Shown here piece after piece: positions 26,546-35,511 of a DNA stretch of 38,689 nt (position 1 is its first letter; each line of letters starts with the position of its first letter). Source of the DNA: CAZCDS01 sp964497585 (GTDB taxonomy: Bacteria > Desulfobacterota > Desulfomonilia > Desulfomonilales > Desulfomonilaceae); the NCBI GenBank assembly GCA_964497585.1, contig CAZCDS010000061.1, positions 1 through 38,689 on the forward strand. The letters run 5' to 3'. Below the pieces are notes generated by a model. That model was given only the letters and a program-made list of their open reading frames with translations, did not search any database and was not told the origin of the DNA. The translations under genes and the position numbers were made by a program.

Positions 26546-27256
26546 ATGAACAATCAATTTGTCAGATACTCCTACTGGATAACGCCGGAAGAGTTTCCGC
26601 GCATTGCCCGGGCACTCGAATCCACATTCGAGACCTCCAACGCTCAAAAAGTTCCTTGTGAGCCCCTGGGCCGGAACGTCGAGGTGGGATTCGTGCTCCC
26701 GGAAGTCTGGAGTCTCCTGTGCAAGAGGCAAGGCTCCTGGTACAGGGCTGCTTCGCGGGCCGGTCAGATCGTGGTTGTCAGCTCGGTCGAGCTCGGTGAG
26801 TACGGGCTTAAGGCTGAGACGGTCATTCGCCATTCCGATTTCAGACCTCCAGCCCTGCCCGATTTGGATCAACGAATGGAGCTCCTCAGGAGCGGCCGAT
26901 ACAAGTCGATGAGGCCCCCTGAATGGGAACGGGTTTCGGAGGAGGAGAAGAATGGGATCGAGCGGCAAGCGAGGATCCTCGGGATTCGAGATTCCATCAA
27001 TGAGATTCTTATGAGCCGCAGCGCGAACCATGCTAACTTCCTCGAGCCCCGGTATTACGTGCAAAAGGATTCCGAGATCATTCCCTATTCGATCAGCAGG
27101 AGTGGCAATGTCTGCTCTTCGTGCCTTGAGTTTTTCAATATCATCGGGAGTGAATTCCGGACCAAGATGGTGGTCCCATGCGTGGGCGCGGTCCTGTACG
27201 CGGGCATGCGAGCCAACCGGTACTATGAGGTGAAGGGCGCCGCTGCTCAGGACTAA
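26546..27256 (+). CDS. Protein of unknown function between acetoacetyl-CoA synthetase and the ABC importer
   Basis: This soluble protein of about 236 aa belongs to no family I recognise. It starts with MNNQFVRYSYWITPEEF and contains a C-terminal CSSC pair (NVCSSCLEFFN) about 45 residues before the end plus another Cys (VVPCVG), which could bind a metal or form a disulfide. No signal or membrane segment is visible. The reading frame extends upstream to a TTG at 26504 without a ribosome-binding site. ATG 26546 is preferred, with only a weak GGGAG 14 bases upstream. The preceding gap 26277-26545 contains no gene or clear terminator. Neighbour genes suggest a role in substrate handling. Confidence 0.65.
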   Translation: MNNQFVRYSYWITPEEFPRIARALESTFETSNAQKVPCEPLGRNVEVGFVLPEVWSLLCKRQGSWYRAASRAGQIVVVSSVELGEYGLKAETVIRHSDFRPPALPDLDQRMELLRSGRYKSMRPPEWERVSEEEKNGIERQARILGIRDSINEILMSRSANHANFLEPRYYVQKDSEIIPYSISRSGNVCSSCLEFFNIIGSEFRTKMVVPCVGAVLYAGMRANRYYEVKGAAAQD

Positions 27257-27345
27257 TGGCGGCATTTCAGAATTCACGGGCAAAGCGAAATCATTGCGCT
27301 GGCTCCGAAATCATTCTGGGCACGATCCAGAGTGAGGAAAGCATC

Positions 27346-28335
27346 ATGAGAACTCTTGGAAGCTCGGTTGCCGGTTGGCTTCTCCCACTGTTCCTTCTCC
27401 TGCTCGGATCGTCCGGCTATGGAGCCGACCGGGCCCTCAGGCTGGCATACCTCCAGAATGATCTTCATCAACTGGCATGTTTTGTTGCGCTGGAAAAAGG
27501 ATATTTTTCCCAGGAGGGGGTGACGGTCGAAGTAGGGGGCATATTCAAGGCCGGCCCCGAGGAGATGAGCGGGTTTGCCGCCGGAGAGCTGGATGTGGGG
27601 TATGTGGGTGAAGCCCCTGCCACGGTAGCGGTGGCCAATGGAACGGCCGACGTGAGAATTGTCGCTCAGGCTAATCTCGAGGGTTCCGCGATTGTCCGGA
27701 GGAAGGGATCGGGATTAAACGATTTGAACGATCTCAAAGGGAAGACGGTTGCAGTGCCGGGTTATGCCACCGTTCAGGACTTCCTGATCCGCAGGGCGCT
27801 CGAGAAGGCGGGTACACCCTTACAATCGGTACAGATCATTACGCTCAAGCCTCCGGAGATGATTCCGGCGATCCGGGCACGGCAGATCGATGCATTCGTG
27901 GCATGGGAGCCATACCCTGCGAAAGCGGTGGCTTTGGGCGTAGGGGAAATACTTCTCTATTCCAAAGACCTATGGCCCAAGCATCCATGCTGTGTCGTAG
28001 TGGTGGATACCCGGCTGCTCAGCACTCGACCCGACGCGGTGCAGGGTCTGTTGAAGGCCCATGTAAGAGCCACGAACTACATAAACGGACACTCCGACGA
28101 TGCTGCATCCATCGGCGCTAGGTTCACCGGAATGGACCTTGCTACGGTGAAGCTCGCTATGAAGAACATCTGCTACCAATACGAATTGGATGTCCAGGGT
28201 GAGTTGGAATATGTCAGCTTTCTAAAGCGATTACGGGCAATAAAGGTCGCGGACCCGGAACGGTTCGTGCACACGATCCTCGTTCGAGGTCCGCTTAACA
28301 GAGCTCTTGAAAAGTCCAGTGCGCAGTCGGAATGA
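27346..28335 (+). CDS. ABC transporter substrate-binding protein, SsuA/TauA/NrtA-like (NMT1 superfamily)
   Basis: This 329-aa periplasmic binding protein begins with a clear signal peptide (RTLGSSVAGWLLPLFLLLLGSS, cut near residue 26). The mature part follows the family pattern: LRLAYLQNDLHQLACFVALEKGYFSQEGV, GELDVGYVGEAPATVAVANG, LKGKTVAVPG and DAFVAWEPYPAKAV. Relatives bind alkanesulfonates, taurine, nitrate, cyanate, thiamine precursors or aromatic acids, so the ligand is a small anion or amine that cannot be told from sequence. GAGG lies eight bases before ATG 27346. It heads the importer operon with permease and ATPase following. Confidence 0.88.
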   Translation: MRTLGSSVAGWLLPLFLLLLGSSGYGADRALRLAYLQNDLHQLACFVALEKGYFSQEGVTVEVGGIFKAGPEEMSGFAAGELDVGYVGEAPATVAVANGTADVRIVAQANLEGSAIVRRKGSGLNDLNDLKGKTVAVPGYATVQDFLIRRALEKAGTPLQSVQIITLKPPEMIPAIRARQIDAFVAWEPYPAKAVALGVGEILLYSKDLWPKHPCCVVVVDTRLLSTRPDAVQGLLKAHVRATNYINGHSDDAASIGARFTGMDLATVKLAMKNICYQYELDVQGELEYVSFLKRLRAIKVADPERFVHTILVRGPLNRALEKSSAQSE

Positions 28336-28385
28336 CCAACCGCTTTGACTGCGCTGGCCGGGATTGAAACGAAACGGACACCTGC

Positions 28386-29144
28386 TTGAAGCGCTATCCT
28401 GCATACGGGCTCATCTTTCTCGTTCTTTTTGCGTGGCAGGTTCTTTGCTCGCTTGGAGTCCTGACCCAGCGGGTAATCCCTTCGCCCGTCGAGGTCTGCG
28501 TGGGCACATGGGAGCTCGTCGTGGTGGGTCTCCCACCCGGATACCTCCTGGAAGGACACCTGTTTGCCAGTCTGCATCGGGTTGTCACTGGGTTTCTCTT
28601 GGCAGCGTTGCTGGGCATTCCACTGGGTATACTCATGGGATGGTCGAACACTCTTCAGTCCGCTCTCCGACCGATCATCGAAGTAATCCGACCAATCCCT
28701 CCACTTGCTTGGATACCGATTGCCATTCTCTGGTTCGGCATCGGTCTCAAGTCGGCCGCGTTCATAATCTTCTTAGGTGCATTCTTCCCAGTCTTGCTGA
28801 ACACGATATCCGGTGTGCACCTCGTGAATCCCGTTTTGGTCGAGGCATCGTTGACCCTGGGTCTATCCCGGTGGGGCATACTGACGAAAGTCCTGACACC
28901 CGGAGCGCTACCGTCGATCTTCACGGGGATGCGGGTAGGGTTGGGAATCGGTTGGATGACGCTGGTGGCGGCCGAATTTACCGGGGTTAAAAGCGGTTAT
29001 GGGCTGGGATACATGATTATGACCGCGCGCGATGTCCAGAGGCCGGATTTGATAGTGGCGGGAATGGCAACAATCGGCGTTGTCGGGTATGGGATGGACG
29101 CGGTTCTCTCGTTCGTGCGATCCAGATCGCTCAGATGGCTCTAA
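28386..29144 (+). CDS. ABC transporter permease, SsuC/TauC-like
   Basis: This 252-aa integral membrane protein has about six helices and the binding-protein-dependent transport signature (EASLTLGLSRWGILTKVLTPGALPSIFTGMRVGLGIGW, the EAA loop, around residues 155-190). It forms the channel of the importer with the ATPase encoded 13 bp downstream. A TTG at 28386 is the only start codon between the in-frame stop at 28365 and the first helix, so it is nearly forced, although the ribosome-binding site is weak. Confidence 0.87.
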   Translation: MKRYPAYGLIFLVLFAWQVLCSLGVLTQRVIPSPVEVCVGTWELVVVGLPPGYLLEGHLFASLHRVVTGFLLAALLGIPLGILMGWSNTLQSALRPIIEVIRPIPPLAWIPIAILWFGIGLKSAAFIIFLGAFFPVLLNTISGVHLVNPVLVEASLTLGLSRWGILTKVLTPGALPSIFTGMRVGLGIGWMTLVAAEFTGVKSGYGLGYMIMTARDVQRPDLIVAGMATIGVVGYGMDAVLSFVRSRSLRWL

Positions 29145-29157
29145 CCGGGGGAAACAG

Positions 29158-29946
29158 GTGCTCCAACTGGTTCGCATAGGCTTTTCGTTCGAAAACCGAC
29201 GAGGAGATCCCATCGAGGTGCTTCGGGACATTAGTCTGACGGTCGGAAAGAGCCAGTTTCTATCCCTGGTGGGGCCAAACGGTTGCGGAAAAACTACTCT
29301 TTTGCGCCTCGTGGCTGGATTGGTCAGGCCGACTCATGGGAAAGTCATGTTGGCAGACAAGGAGATCAAAGCGCCTGGGCAGGGAATCGGCCTGATCTTC
29401 CAGGAGTTCGCCCTCTTGCCTTGGAGAACAGTTTGGGGCAACATAGAATTAGGCATGGAGACGAAACCCCTGGGCAAGGCAGAGAGAGAGAAGGTCATCA
29501 GGAGCTATATCCCACAATTCGGGCTTGATGGCTTCGAGCAACGATTTCCACGAGAGCTGTCAGGAGGCATGAAACAGAAGGTCGCTATTGCGAGGGCCCT
29601 CGTCAATGAGCCACAGGTCCTGCTGATGGACGAACCCTTTGCCTCCCTGGACGCCCAAAGTCGAAATTTTCTCCAGGAATTCCTGGTCCGGCTGTGGCAG
29701 CGGAGTGGCAAGACGATCATATTTGTCACCCATAATGTGGACGAGGCTATCTTTCTGAGCGAAAGAATGGTCCTCTTGGGACGCAGGCCGGCCGAGGTGA
29801 GACTCGACATAGGAATTGACTTGCCGTACCCGAGAGATCGGACGTGCGACAGTTTCAACTCGATCAGGAGAGACGTTCTAGAGTCTCTCAGAAAAGAAAC
29901 ATTCGCCGAATACGCGGAGCTCGGGTATTTTTCCGAGGGTAATTGA
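29158..29946 (+). CDS. ABC transporter ATP-binding protein, SsuB/TauB/NrtD-like
   Basis: This 262-aa ATPase has Walker A GPNGCGKTT, the Q-loop GLIFQEFALLPW, signature LSGGMKQKVAIARAL, Walker B VLLMDEPFASLD and the switch His in FVTHNVDEA. The wording (LLPWRTVWGNIELGMETK) is typical of the sulfonate/nitrate/taurine importer group. GTG 29158 lies about six bases after GGGGGA. Longer readings would extend into the permease gene. It powers the importer with the two preceding proteins. Confidence 0.88.
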   Translation: MLQLVRIGFSFENRRGDPIEVLRDISLTVGKSQFLSLVGPNGCGKTTLLRLVAGLVRPTHGKVMLADKEIKAPGQGIGLIFQEFALLPWRTVWGNIELGMETKPLGKAEREKVIRSYIPQFGLDGFEQRFPRELSGGMKQKVAIARALVNEPQVLLMDEPFASLDAQSRNFLQEFLVRLWQRSGKTIIFVTHNVDEAIFLSERMVLLGRRPAEVRLDIGIDLPYPRDRTCDSFNSIRRDVLESLRKETFAEYAELGYFSEGN

Positions 29947-29974
29947 ACCGCGTGAGGGAGATCGGGAGGCCCAG

Positions 29975-31048
29975 TTGCAGCAGGGAGTTGAACATATTAA
30001 GGCGGAGATTCAGAGCCTTGGCATTCGTATGGACAGGCTCGCGGAACGCAAGGGAGGGGCCGGTCCAGCCGAAGGGAATACGGTGGTTCTCAACAGCACC
30101 GTAGCGACGGTGCCAACCACCAGTGCCTTTGTGGCCGCATCGCCGTATCATGTGTCGACGGGTTCCAATGGCATGGTGCTTTCGAAAAACCTCCATGACA
30201 TCATGGAGATAAGCTTCGTTCCAAGACCTGAGTTCTATGAGTGCGCTACAGCGGAGGGTGTACCGTACTGGAAAATTGCCTTGCTTCATGGTAAGAATTG
30301 TTTGGCTACTACAGTTGTCCAACGGTGCATTTATTGGGGAAATCACCAGAAACGATGTCGTTTCTGCGGGATAGAACTCTCCCTGGGAGGCAAGGACACC
30401 GTGGCAATCAAGAGACCGGGCGTGTTGGCTGAGGTGGCACGCACTGCCCGCCACTCGGATAACGTTGAGCATGTGACCCTGACCACCGGCACTTGGCCTG
30501 CGTCGGACAAGGGAATCCGACACTTGGCAGAGTGTGCTCTCAGTATAAAAGAGGCCACGGGTCTACCCGTGCATGTTCAATTCGAGCCACCGGACGAAGT
30601 CGGACGAATTCGCGAGCTCAAGGAGAGTCTGGTCGACACCGTTGGGATTCACATCGAAACCTTTGACATGAACACCCTCCAAGAAATTGCGCCAGCCAAG
30701 TATGAACTGGGATTGGAGAAGTATATCGAGGCTTGGCAAGAGTCTGTACGTCTCTTTGGAGCCAATCAGGTCAGCAGCTTCCTGATCGTAGGCCTAGGGG
30801 AGAGAGAGTCATCAATCTATGAGGGCAGTGAGATTCTCGCCGATATGGGAGTGTACCCATTCATCGTCCCGCTGCGTCCTATTCCGGGCTCGCTGATGGC
30901 CGACGCCAAGCCACCGTCCCCGGAAAAGATGATTCGGATATACGAACGCGTCAACGGTATTCTCGACAGAAATCGCCTTTCCAGTAGAGAAAATAAGGCT
31001 GGATGCGTCCGCTGCGGAGCCTGCTCAGCTCTACCGGACTTTGAGTAA
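29975..31048 (+). CDS. Radical SAM protein, MSMEG_0568-like (Nit1C-associated family)
   Basis: This 357-aa protein carries three cysteines at 118, 128 and 131 in RCIYWGNHQKRCRFCGI. This is a C-x9-C-x2-C spacing rather than the usual C-x3-C-x2-C, but with the aromatic-x-C ending that normally contacts S-adenosylmethionine. A TIM-barrel-like body follows (VTLTTGTWPASDKG, GLPVHVQFEPPDEVGRI, VDTVGIHIETFD, SFLIVGLGE, PLRPIPGS). A C-terminal CVRCGAC could hold an extra cluster. Composition and motif recall the MSMEG_0568 family of Nit1C clusters, whose other members (AIR synthase and GNAT) lie at 22660-24077. TTG start is five bases after GGGAGG. The reaction is unknown. Confidence 0.8.
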   Translation: MQQGVEHIKAEIQSLGIRMDRLAERKGGAGPAEGNTVVLNSTVATVPTTSAFVAASPYHVSTGSNGMVLSKNLHDIMEISFVPRPEFYECATAEGVPYWKIALLHGKNCLATTVVQRCIYWGNHQKRCRFCGIELSLGGKDTVAIKRPGVLAEVARTARHSDNVEHVTLTTGTWPASDKGIRHLAECALSIKEATGLPVHVQFEPPDEVGRIRELKESLVDTVGIHIETFDMNTLQEIAPAKYELGLEKYIEAWQESVRLFGANQVSSFLIVGLGERESSIYEGSEILADMGVYPFIVPLRPIPGSLMADAKPPSPEKMIRIYERVNGILDRNRLSSRENKAGCVRCGACSALPDFE

Positions 31049-31101
31049 TTTCCCGTCACCGGCCTTCAGACCATTTGTCTGAATTGAGAGAGACTGAAGC
31101 C

Positions 31102-33099
31102 ATGGCGCTCACTTCTCATTTCAAGATCTTTTTTGTCAATGACGCCTTTCAGGCTGAATTCTGCATGGAGAGAATCAAGGCCTTTCATCCGACCGTGATC
31201 TCGCAGACCTATTCAGATTTCAACGACTGCATTCTGAGGATAGCTCCCTGGGTACAGTATCGTGACCTCTTGTGGTTTAACCTCCACTTCTTCGACGAGA
31301 TGGTTATGACGCTGCCGAGTTTCAAGATCGCTCGAGGTGTGGGCGTGTATTTCGTGGTAGACCCAAAGATTAGCCGCATTGCACTGGATATTGTGAGAAT
31401 CTCCGACTTGACTCAAAGCGTATCCAACTTTGTTTTCACCCAACCGTACTCCACAGTTGTCAGTGGATTCTACAGCGGAATCGAATTTATACAAAGACCA
31501 AGGAAGTTCGCAAATCATCTATTCGAGAAGATTCAGCTCCTTGACATAATGAAATCCATTCTTCCTATGACCCGGGATTATCCCAGCCTCGAGGAATTGG
31601 TTGATTCATGTTTCAAGAAACTTCTCGATTCCTTGAAAGCAAAAAGTGGAGTGTTGAGATTACGATACCGGGAAACGGCGAGAGACATTTTCTTTAAGGA
31701 GTACGGTGCAGAGTGGCTTAACAAGGCATTGGGACGGATACCTGGGCCGGACCAACAGAAGATGTTTATAGGGAGCATTGCAGAAATCGCCGGGAGAGGA
31801 GTGTCTCAGGAGATCCGGTCTCTCGGGGTCAAAACGAACATCTCTTCATTTATTCAGTCCAAATGTTCTGAAGGGTATTTCATCATTAATACCGTTCGCG
31901 AGCGAATAGTCGAGAGCGACATGGCGTTACTCGAGCTCTTCAGAACCCAGATCGGCGTATTTCTCGATAACACGCTGTACTTTCAAGACTTGCTAAAGCG
32001 CCTCAATATGGATGTTTCGCTGGTCAAGGCTCAAGAAAAGGCAGTGATGGTTGTTGACGCCGAGAGAAGGGTGTTAGATATTAATCTGGTCGCGGAGGCG
32101 CTGACAGGGTGGAAAAAGAAAGACGCATTGGGCAGGCGATGCAGCGAGCTGTGGCAGAGTTGCGATTATTTCGGTTCGCCAATGTGCAGCACTGCGCGCT
32201 GTCCAATGGAACGGACCTTGAAACAGCACGAGAATATAATGGGAAAGGAGGTCAGGTACATCAAGAAGGGTGGTGAAAGGCGCATTGCAACAAGTGACTA
32301 TGTTCTCGATTTTGACAATGCGAGTCAAATTAGTCATGGCGTTGCCATTGTTAAGGACGTGACGGATAGGGTAAATCTTCAAGAGAGATTCTCTCGGCTC
32401 GAACAGATGGCGAGGTTGGGAAACTTTGCATCGGAGCTGGCCCATGAGATTCGGAATCCGGTTACCGGTATCAGTTCCAGCGCCCAATATTTGTACGAAA
32501 GCCCGGCAATCGACGAGGAACACAAAAGGATCCTTGAAGAGATATTAATAGGTGCCCACATTCTGGAACGGACAGTGAAAAAGTACCTTGGATTGGCACG
32601 ATCTGCCGAACCGCGTCCTGAAAGATGCAAACTCAACGATGTTATTGGAGAAGTGTGTAAGTTCTTGGCTGCCAGAATTGAGAAGCAGAGGATTGTCCTC
32701 GAAACTGATCTTGCCGAAGATCTGCCTGCGATATTTGCAGATGTGGATCAAATACGACAGGTCTACATGAACGTCATAATGAATGCCATAGAAGCTATGA
32801 CCGAGGGTGGTCGGATAAAAATAAAAACGTATGTTGAGACAAGCAGTAGTGATGGAAGCCAGGGTTACTGGAACGGGGTCGTATCCATTATTCGCGACGA
32901 CGGCCGTGGAATTCGCCAGTGCGACACCGAAAAAGTCTTTGACCCGTTTTTCACGACTAAATCTGCCGGAAGTGGACTCGGGCTGTACACGTCGTACAAC
33001 ATCCTACGAAAGCACAACGCCGAGATCCGTGTCTTCAGTGAGGTGGACGTAGGAACCGAGGTGATTATTCGGTTTCCGTTTGAAACCGGAGACGAGTGA
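31102..33099 (+). CDS. Cytoplasmic sensor histidine kinase with GAF- and PAS-like domains
   Basis: This 665-aa kinase has no membrane helix. An N-terminal region (about 1-175) of unrecognised type starts HFKIFFVNDAFQAEF. A GAF-like domain follows (about 180-310, starting SLEELVDSCFKKLLDSL), then a PAS domain (about 320-435) with a cysteine-rich loop (CSELWQSCDYFGSPMCSTARC) often seen in redox- or ligand-sensing PAS domains of deltaproteobacteria. The transmitter has phospho-acceptor His 448 (ELAHEIRNP) and ATP-binding N, G1 and G2 boxes (NVIMNAIEAM, DDGRG, GSGLGLYTSYN). It is the probable sensor for the response regulator 100 bp downstream. ATG 31102 is preferred over the in-frame TTG at 31075, which lacks a ribosome-binding site. 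Confidence 0.86.
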   Translation: MALTSHFKIFFVNDAFQAEFCMERIKAFHPTVISQTYSDFNDCILRIAPWVQYRDLLWFNLHFFDEMVMTLPSFKIARGVGVYFVVDPKISRIALDIVRISDLTQSVSNFVFTQPYSTVVSGFYSGIEFIQRPRKFANHLFEKIQLLDIMKSILPMTRDYPSLEELVDSCFKKLLDSLKAKSGVLRLRYRETARDIFFKEYGAEWLNKALGRIPGPDQQKMFIGSIAEIAGRGVSQEIRSLGVKTNISSFIQSKCSEGYFIINTVRERIVESDMALLELFRTQIGVFLDNTLYFQDLLKRLNMDVSLVKAQEKAVMVVDAERRVLDINLVAEALTGWKKKDALGRRCSELWQSCDYFGSPMCSTARCPMERTLKQHENIMGKEVRYIKKGGERRIATSDYVLDFDNASQISHGVAIVKDVTDRVNLQERFSRLEQMARLGNFASELAHEIRNPVTGISSSAQYLYESPAIDEEHKRILEEILIGAHILERTVKKYLGLARSAEPRPERCKLNDVIGEVCKFLAARIEKQRIVLETDLAEDLPAIFADVDQIRQVYMNVIMNAIEAMTEGGRIKIKTYVETSSSDGSQGYWNGVVSIIRDDGRGIRQCDTEKVFDPFFTTKSAGSGLGLYTSYNILRKHNAEIRVFSEVDVGTEVIIRFPFETGDE

Positions 33100-33198
33100 G
33101 GTAGCGAAAGGAAATGTGCCCGACGGCTTGGCCGTTCTCGAGCTCAATATCGAATGACCGATTCCCTGTGCCGAAGGCTGGATTGCCACAGGTGCTGC

Positions 33199-34611
33199 AT
33201 GGAACAGTGTAAGGTTCTCATCGTCGATGACGAAATGATCGTCAGGAATTCCCTGCAAAGGATCATTGGCAACTATGGTCATGAGACGTTTCTGGCCGAA
33301 GATGGCGAGACAGCGATCGAACAGCTGCGTGATCAAAGGCCTGACATTGTGTTTCTTGATTACCGGTTGCCGGATCTGGACGGACTGGAAGTTCTGAAGA
33401 GGATCAAGAAGGAGCAGGAAGAGGTTCTCGTAGTAGTTTTCAGCGCGTATGGGACATTCACGACCGTCGTGGATGCGATGAAACTCGGCGCCTTCGATTA
33501 TCTTCAGAAACCGTACCAGAATGAAGAGATCGCCGTCATACTCATGAAGGCCGTCAAGACCCTCAAACTAAAAAAAGAGGTTCGGGAACTGAAGGCTCGA
33601 AGTGAGAGCGTGTATAGATCAGATCGGATTATCGCCGAGAGCGCGGAAATGAAAATGCTGCTGGAGTTGGCAGTGACCGTGGGACGAAGCGGCGATACGC
33701 CAACCCTGATCGAGGGGGAGACCGGAGCCGGAAAGGAGATCATCGCCCACGTCATTCACAACAACAGCCCAAGATGGGAAGGGCCGTTTATTACGGTAAA
33801 CTGCGGGGCGTTTCCAAAGGGACTCATGGAGTCTGAGTTGTTTGGCTATGAGAAGGGTGCGTTTACTGGCGCGCTCGATTCGGGCAAGGCCGGTCTCCTG
33901 GAATTGGCCGAGGGCGGATCCCTGTTCCTGGACGAAGTTTCGGAGTTGACTGATGGTGAGCAAGTCAAATTGTTGAGAATCCTTGAAGGAAAGGGATATT
34001 TCAAGATCGGCGGCGTCAAGGAACGGAGGGCGAATACCAGGATTATCTCCGCTACCAACAGAAATCTTGAGCACGAAGTTCGCGCAGGAAGGTTCCGGGA
34101 AGACCTGTACTATAGGCTCAATGTTGTCAGAATGAGGGTCCCGCCCTTGAAAGAGAGAAAGAGTGATATCATTCCCTTGGCCAAGTATTTTATCGACGGG
34201 TTTAACAGAAAATTTAACAAAAAGATTCAGGCCATAACTCCTCAGGCCCGAAAGGCGCTCTTGACATATGAATGGAAAGGTAATGTCCGAGAGCTCAAAA
34301 ACGTTATCGAGCGGACGGTGATGTTAACCAAGGGGGAAGTGATTGACTCCGATTCTCTCATACTGAACAGGACCGACATTTCTAATGTGGAACAGTTGGT
34401 CATAAATTTGTCGTCAAAGGGGATCAGTTTGGAAAAAGTGAACAAACAGTTAATTGAGAAGGCCATGGCCCTGTCAAATAACAATGCCTTGAAGGCAGCC
34501 AAACTACTCGGTCTGAGGCGGGGAGCCCTCAGGTACCGCCTCAGGAAGTATAACATCGGCATTCCGTCCGATAAAGAAGACAGAAGCTCTCACGTCTCAA
34601 ACTCTTCATGA
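33199..34611 (+). CDS. Sigma-54-dependent NtrC-family response regulator
   Basis: This 470-aa activator has three parts. The receiver domain (1-120) has phospho-acceptor D54 (FLDYRLPD) and Lys in LQKP. The AAA+ sigma-54-interaction domain has Walker A GETGAGKE (172-179), the GAFTGA loop (219-224) that contacts sigma-54, and GSLFLDEVSEL. The C-terminal Fis-type helix-turn-helix is NNALKAAKLLGLRRGALRYRLRKY. It should be phosphorylated by the kinase upstream and activate RpoN promoters. The only good candidate I found in the window is at 2981-2996, upstream of the array. ATG 33199 starts directly before the receiver fold; ATG 33154 is possible but adds a Cys-rich tail not typical of the family. 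Confidence 0.88.
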   Translation: MEQCKVLIVDDEMIVRNSLQRIIGNYGHETFLAEDGETAIEQLRDQRPDIVFLDYRLPDLDGLEVLKRIKKEQEEVLVVVFSAYGTFTTVVDAMKLGAFDYLQKPYQNEEIAVILMKAVKTLKLKKEVRELKARSESVYRSDRIIAESAEMKMLLELAVTVGRSGDTPTLIEGETGAGKEIIAHVIHNNSPRWEGPFITVNCGAFPKGLMESELFGYEKGAFTGALDSGKAGLLELAEGGSLFLDEVSELTDGEQVKLLRILEGKGYFKIGGVKERRANTRIISATNRNLEHEVRAGRFREDLYYRLNVVRMRVPPLKERKSDIIPLAKYFIDGFNRKFNKKIQAITPQARKALLTYEWKGNVRELKNVIERTVMLTKGEVIDSDSLILNRTDISNVEQLVINLSSKGISLEKVNKQLIEKAMALSNNNALKAAKLLGLRRGALRYRLRKYNIGIPSDKEDRSSHVSNSS

Positions 34612-35189
34612 GCAAGGGGCTGCTAGACTTCTAGTTTCGCCAACCTCCAAGCACGTAGGCTGTTGTATGTCATCAACAAAGGGTCCAGAGGTCCATAGAG
34701 TATCTGGTTGCACGTCAGTTGAAACGATCAACGAGAGCGTTTCATCATGCAGAAAGGTAGCTGACCTGCGTGGCATTGCCGAGCGTTTTGTGGTGTACTT
34801 CCTTTTGAGCATCACTGCGGCGCAGCACTCAGCGGAATCGGCGCTTCCATGATCGACTCGGGCTGTGGTACCCACGGTCAGATTTGCTCGTGAGAATAGC
34901 TACTTTCAACTGGAGATGAGGAGAATTGGCGCGTCTAGCAGCTCATCTGCAGCGAGCCGCTAGCAATTCGGAGTTCGGGCGGCCATCCAATGATCGGTGG
35001 ATGTTTGAGAAGCTACAGATTTGAGAAGGCGTGACATAATTGCCAATAGTGCGAACAGCGAAAGGGATAGGGTACATGGGGTTATCTCTGGGTTGAATCC
35101 GCGACTAACCGCAACCATCGACGTCTCAACAGGTCAATACCTTCGGCACGTCAGGCACTATTAAGGGACGAAATCAGAGGAGGATGAAA
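34612..35189. other. Gene-free stretch after the two-component system
   Basis: No supported gene is visible. Frames on both strands are short and lack ribosome-binding sites. A 61-codon frame at 34667-34852 has no recognisable features. No strong terminator was seen. The end of the stretch supplies AGAGGAGG (35176-35183), the ribosome-binding site of the dead ABM gene that follows. This suggests the DNA flanking it is also decaying. Confidence 0.45.
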
Positions 35190-35454
35190 ATGGCTAAAAA
35201 AAGTAACGGAGTCGTCGTTACTTAAGGCGAAGCCAAGGTGCGAGGAAGCGGTAAGGGAGGCTCTCCTGAATAGCGTTTCCAACATGGGCCAAAAGGCAGG
35301 GTGCATCAACTAAGATATTGACCAATCAGCCGATGACACATCACTCTTCACGTTGTAAGAAGTCGGACCCTGGAAACCGGTGAGGTGCAAGGCAGTGTTT
35401 CTGGCTATGAGCCGAAGCTATCGCCGCGATTCTCATTTACAGATGACCGCATAA
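35190..35454 (+). pseudogene. Remnant of an antibiotic-biosynthesis-monooxygenase (ABM/YgiN-like) gene
   Basis: An ideal start (AGAGGAGG, six bases, ATG 35190) opens MAKKSNGVVVT and then stops at 35223. Shifting frame by two bases there gives LKAKPRCEEAVREALLNSV and GQKAGCIN, then TAA (35311-35313), DIDQSADDTSLFTL, TAA (35356-35358) and EVGPWKP...KAVFLAMSRSY before the final TAA at 35452. ABM proteins have GCINYDxHQSxDDPxxFxxYE, so both internal stops sit on conserved Tyr codons. Thus one frameshift, two nonsense changes and a probable internal deletion are visible. The intact protein would have been a small dimeric quinol/aromatic monooxygenase-like enzyme of about 100 aa. Confidence 0.75.
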
Positions 35455-35511
35455 CCGGGAAAGAAAGGGTTTATCAATTCCGACCAACGATACCCTGAAG
35501 GAGGCAGAAAC

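Noticed and set aside
28434..28449. TGGCAG-N5-TTGCT, resembling a second sigma-54 promoter
   Set aside because: It lies inside the first helix codons of the permease gene, where the bases are fixed by the protein sequence, and the ATPase start is too far away. Probably chance.
35085..35105. tRNA T-arm-like GGTTGAATCC
   Set aside because: No matching acceptor stem, anticodon arm or D-arm could be built around it.
35224..35454. Group II intron-like or structured RNA upstream of BKACE
   Set aside because: The sequence is explained much better as a frame-shifted ABM protein-coding remnant.
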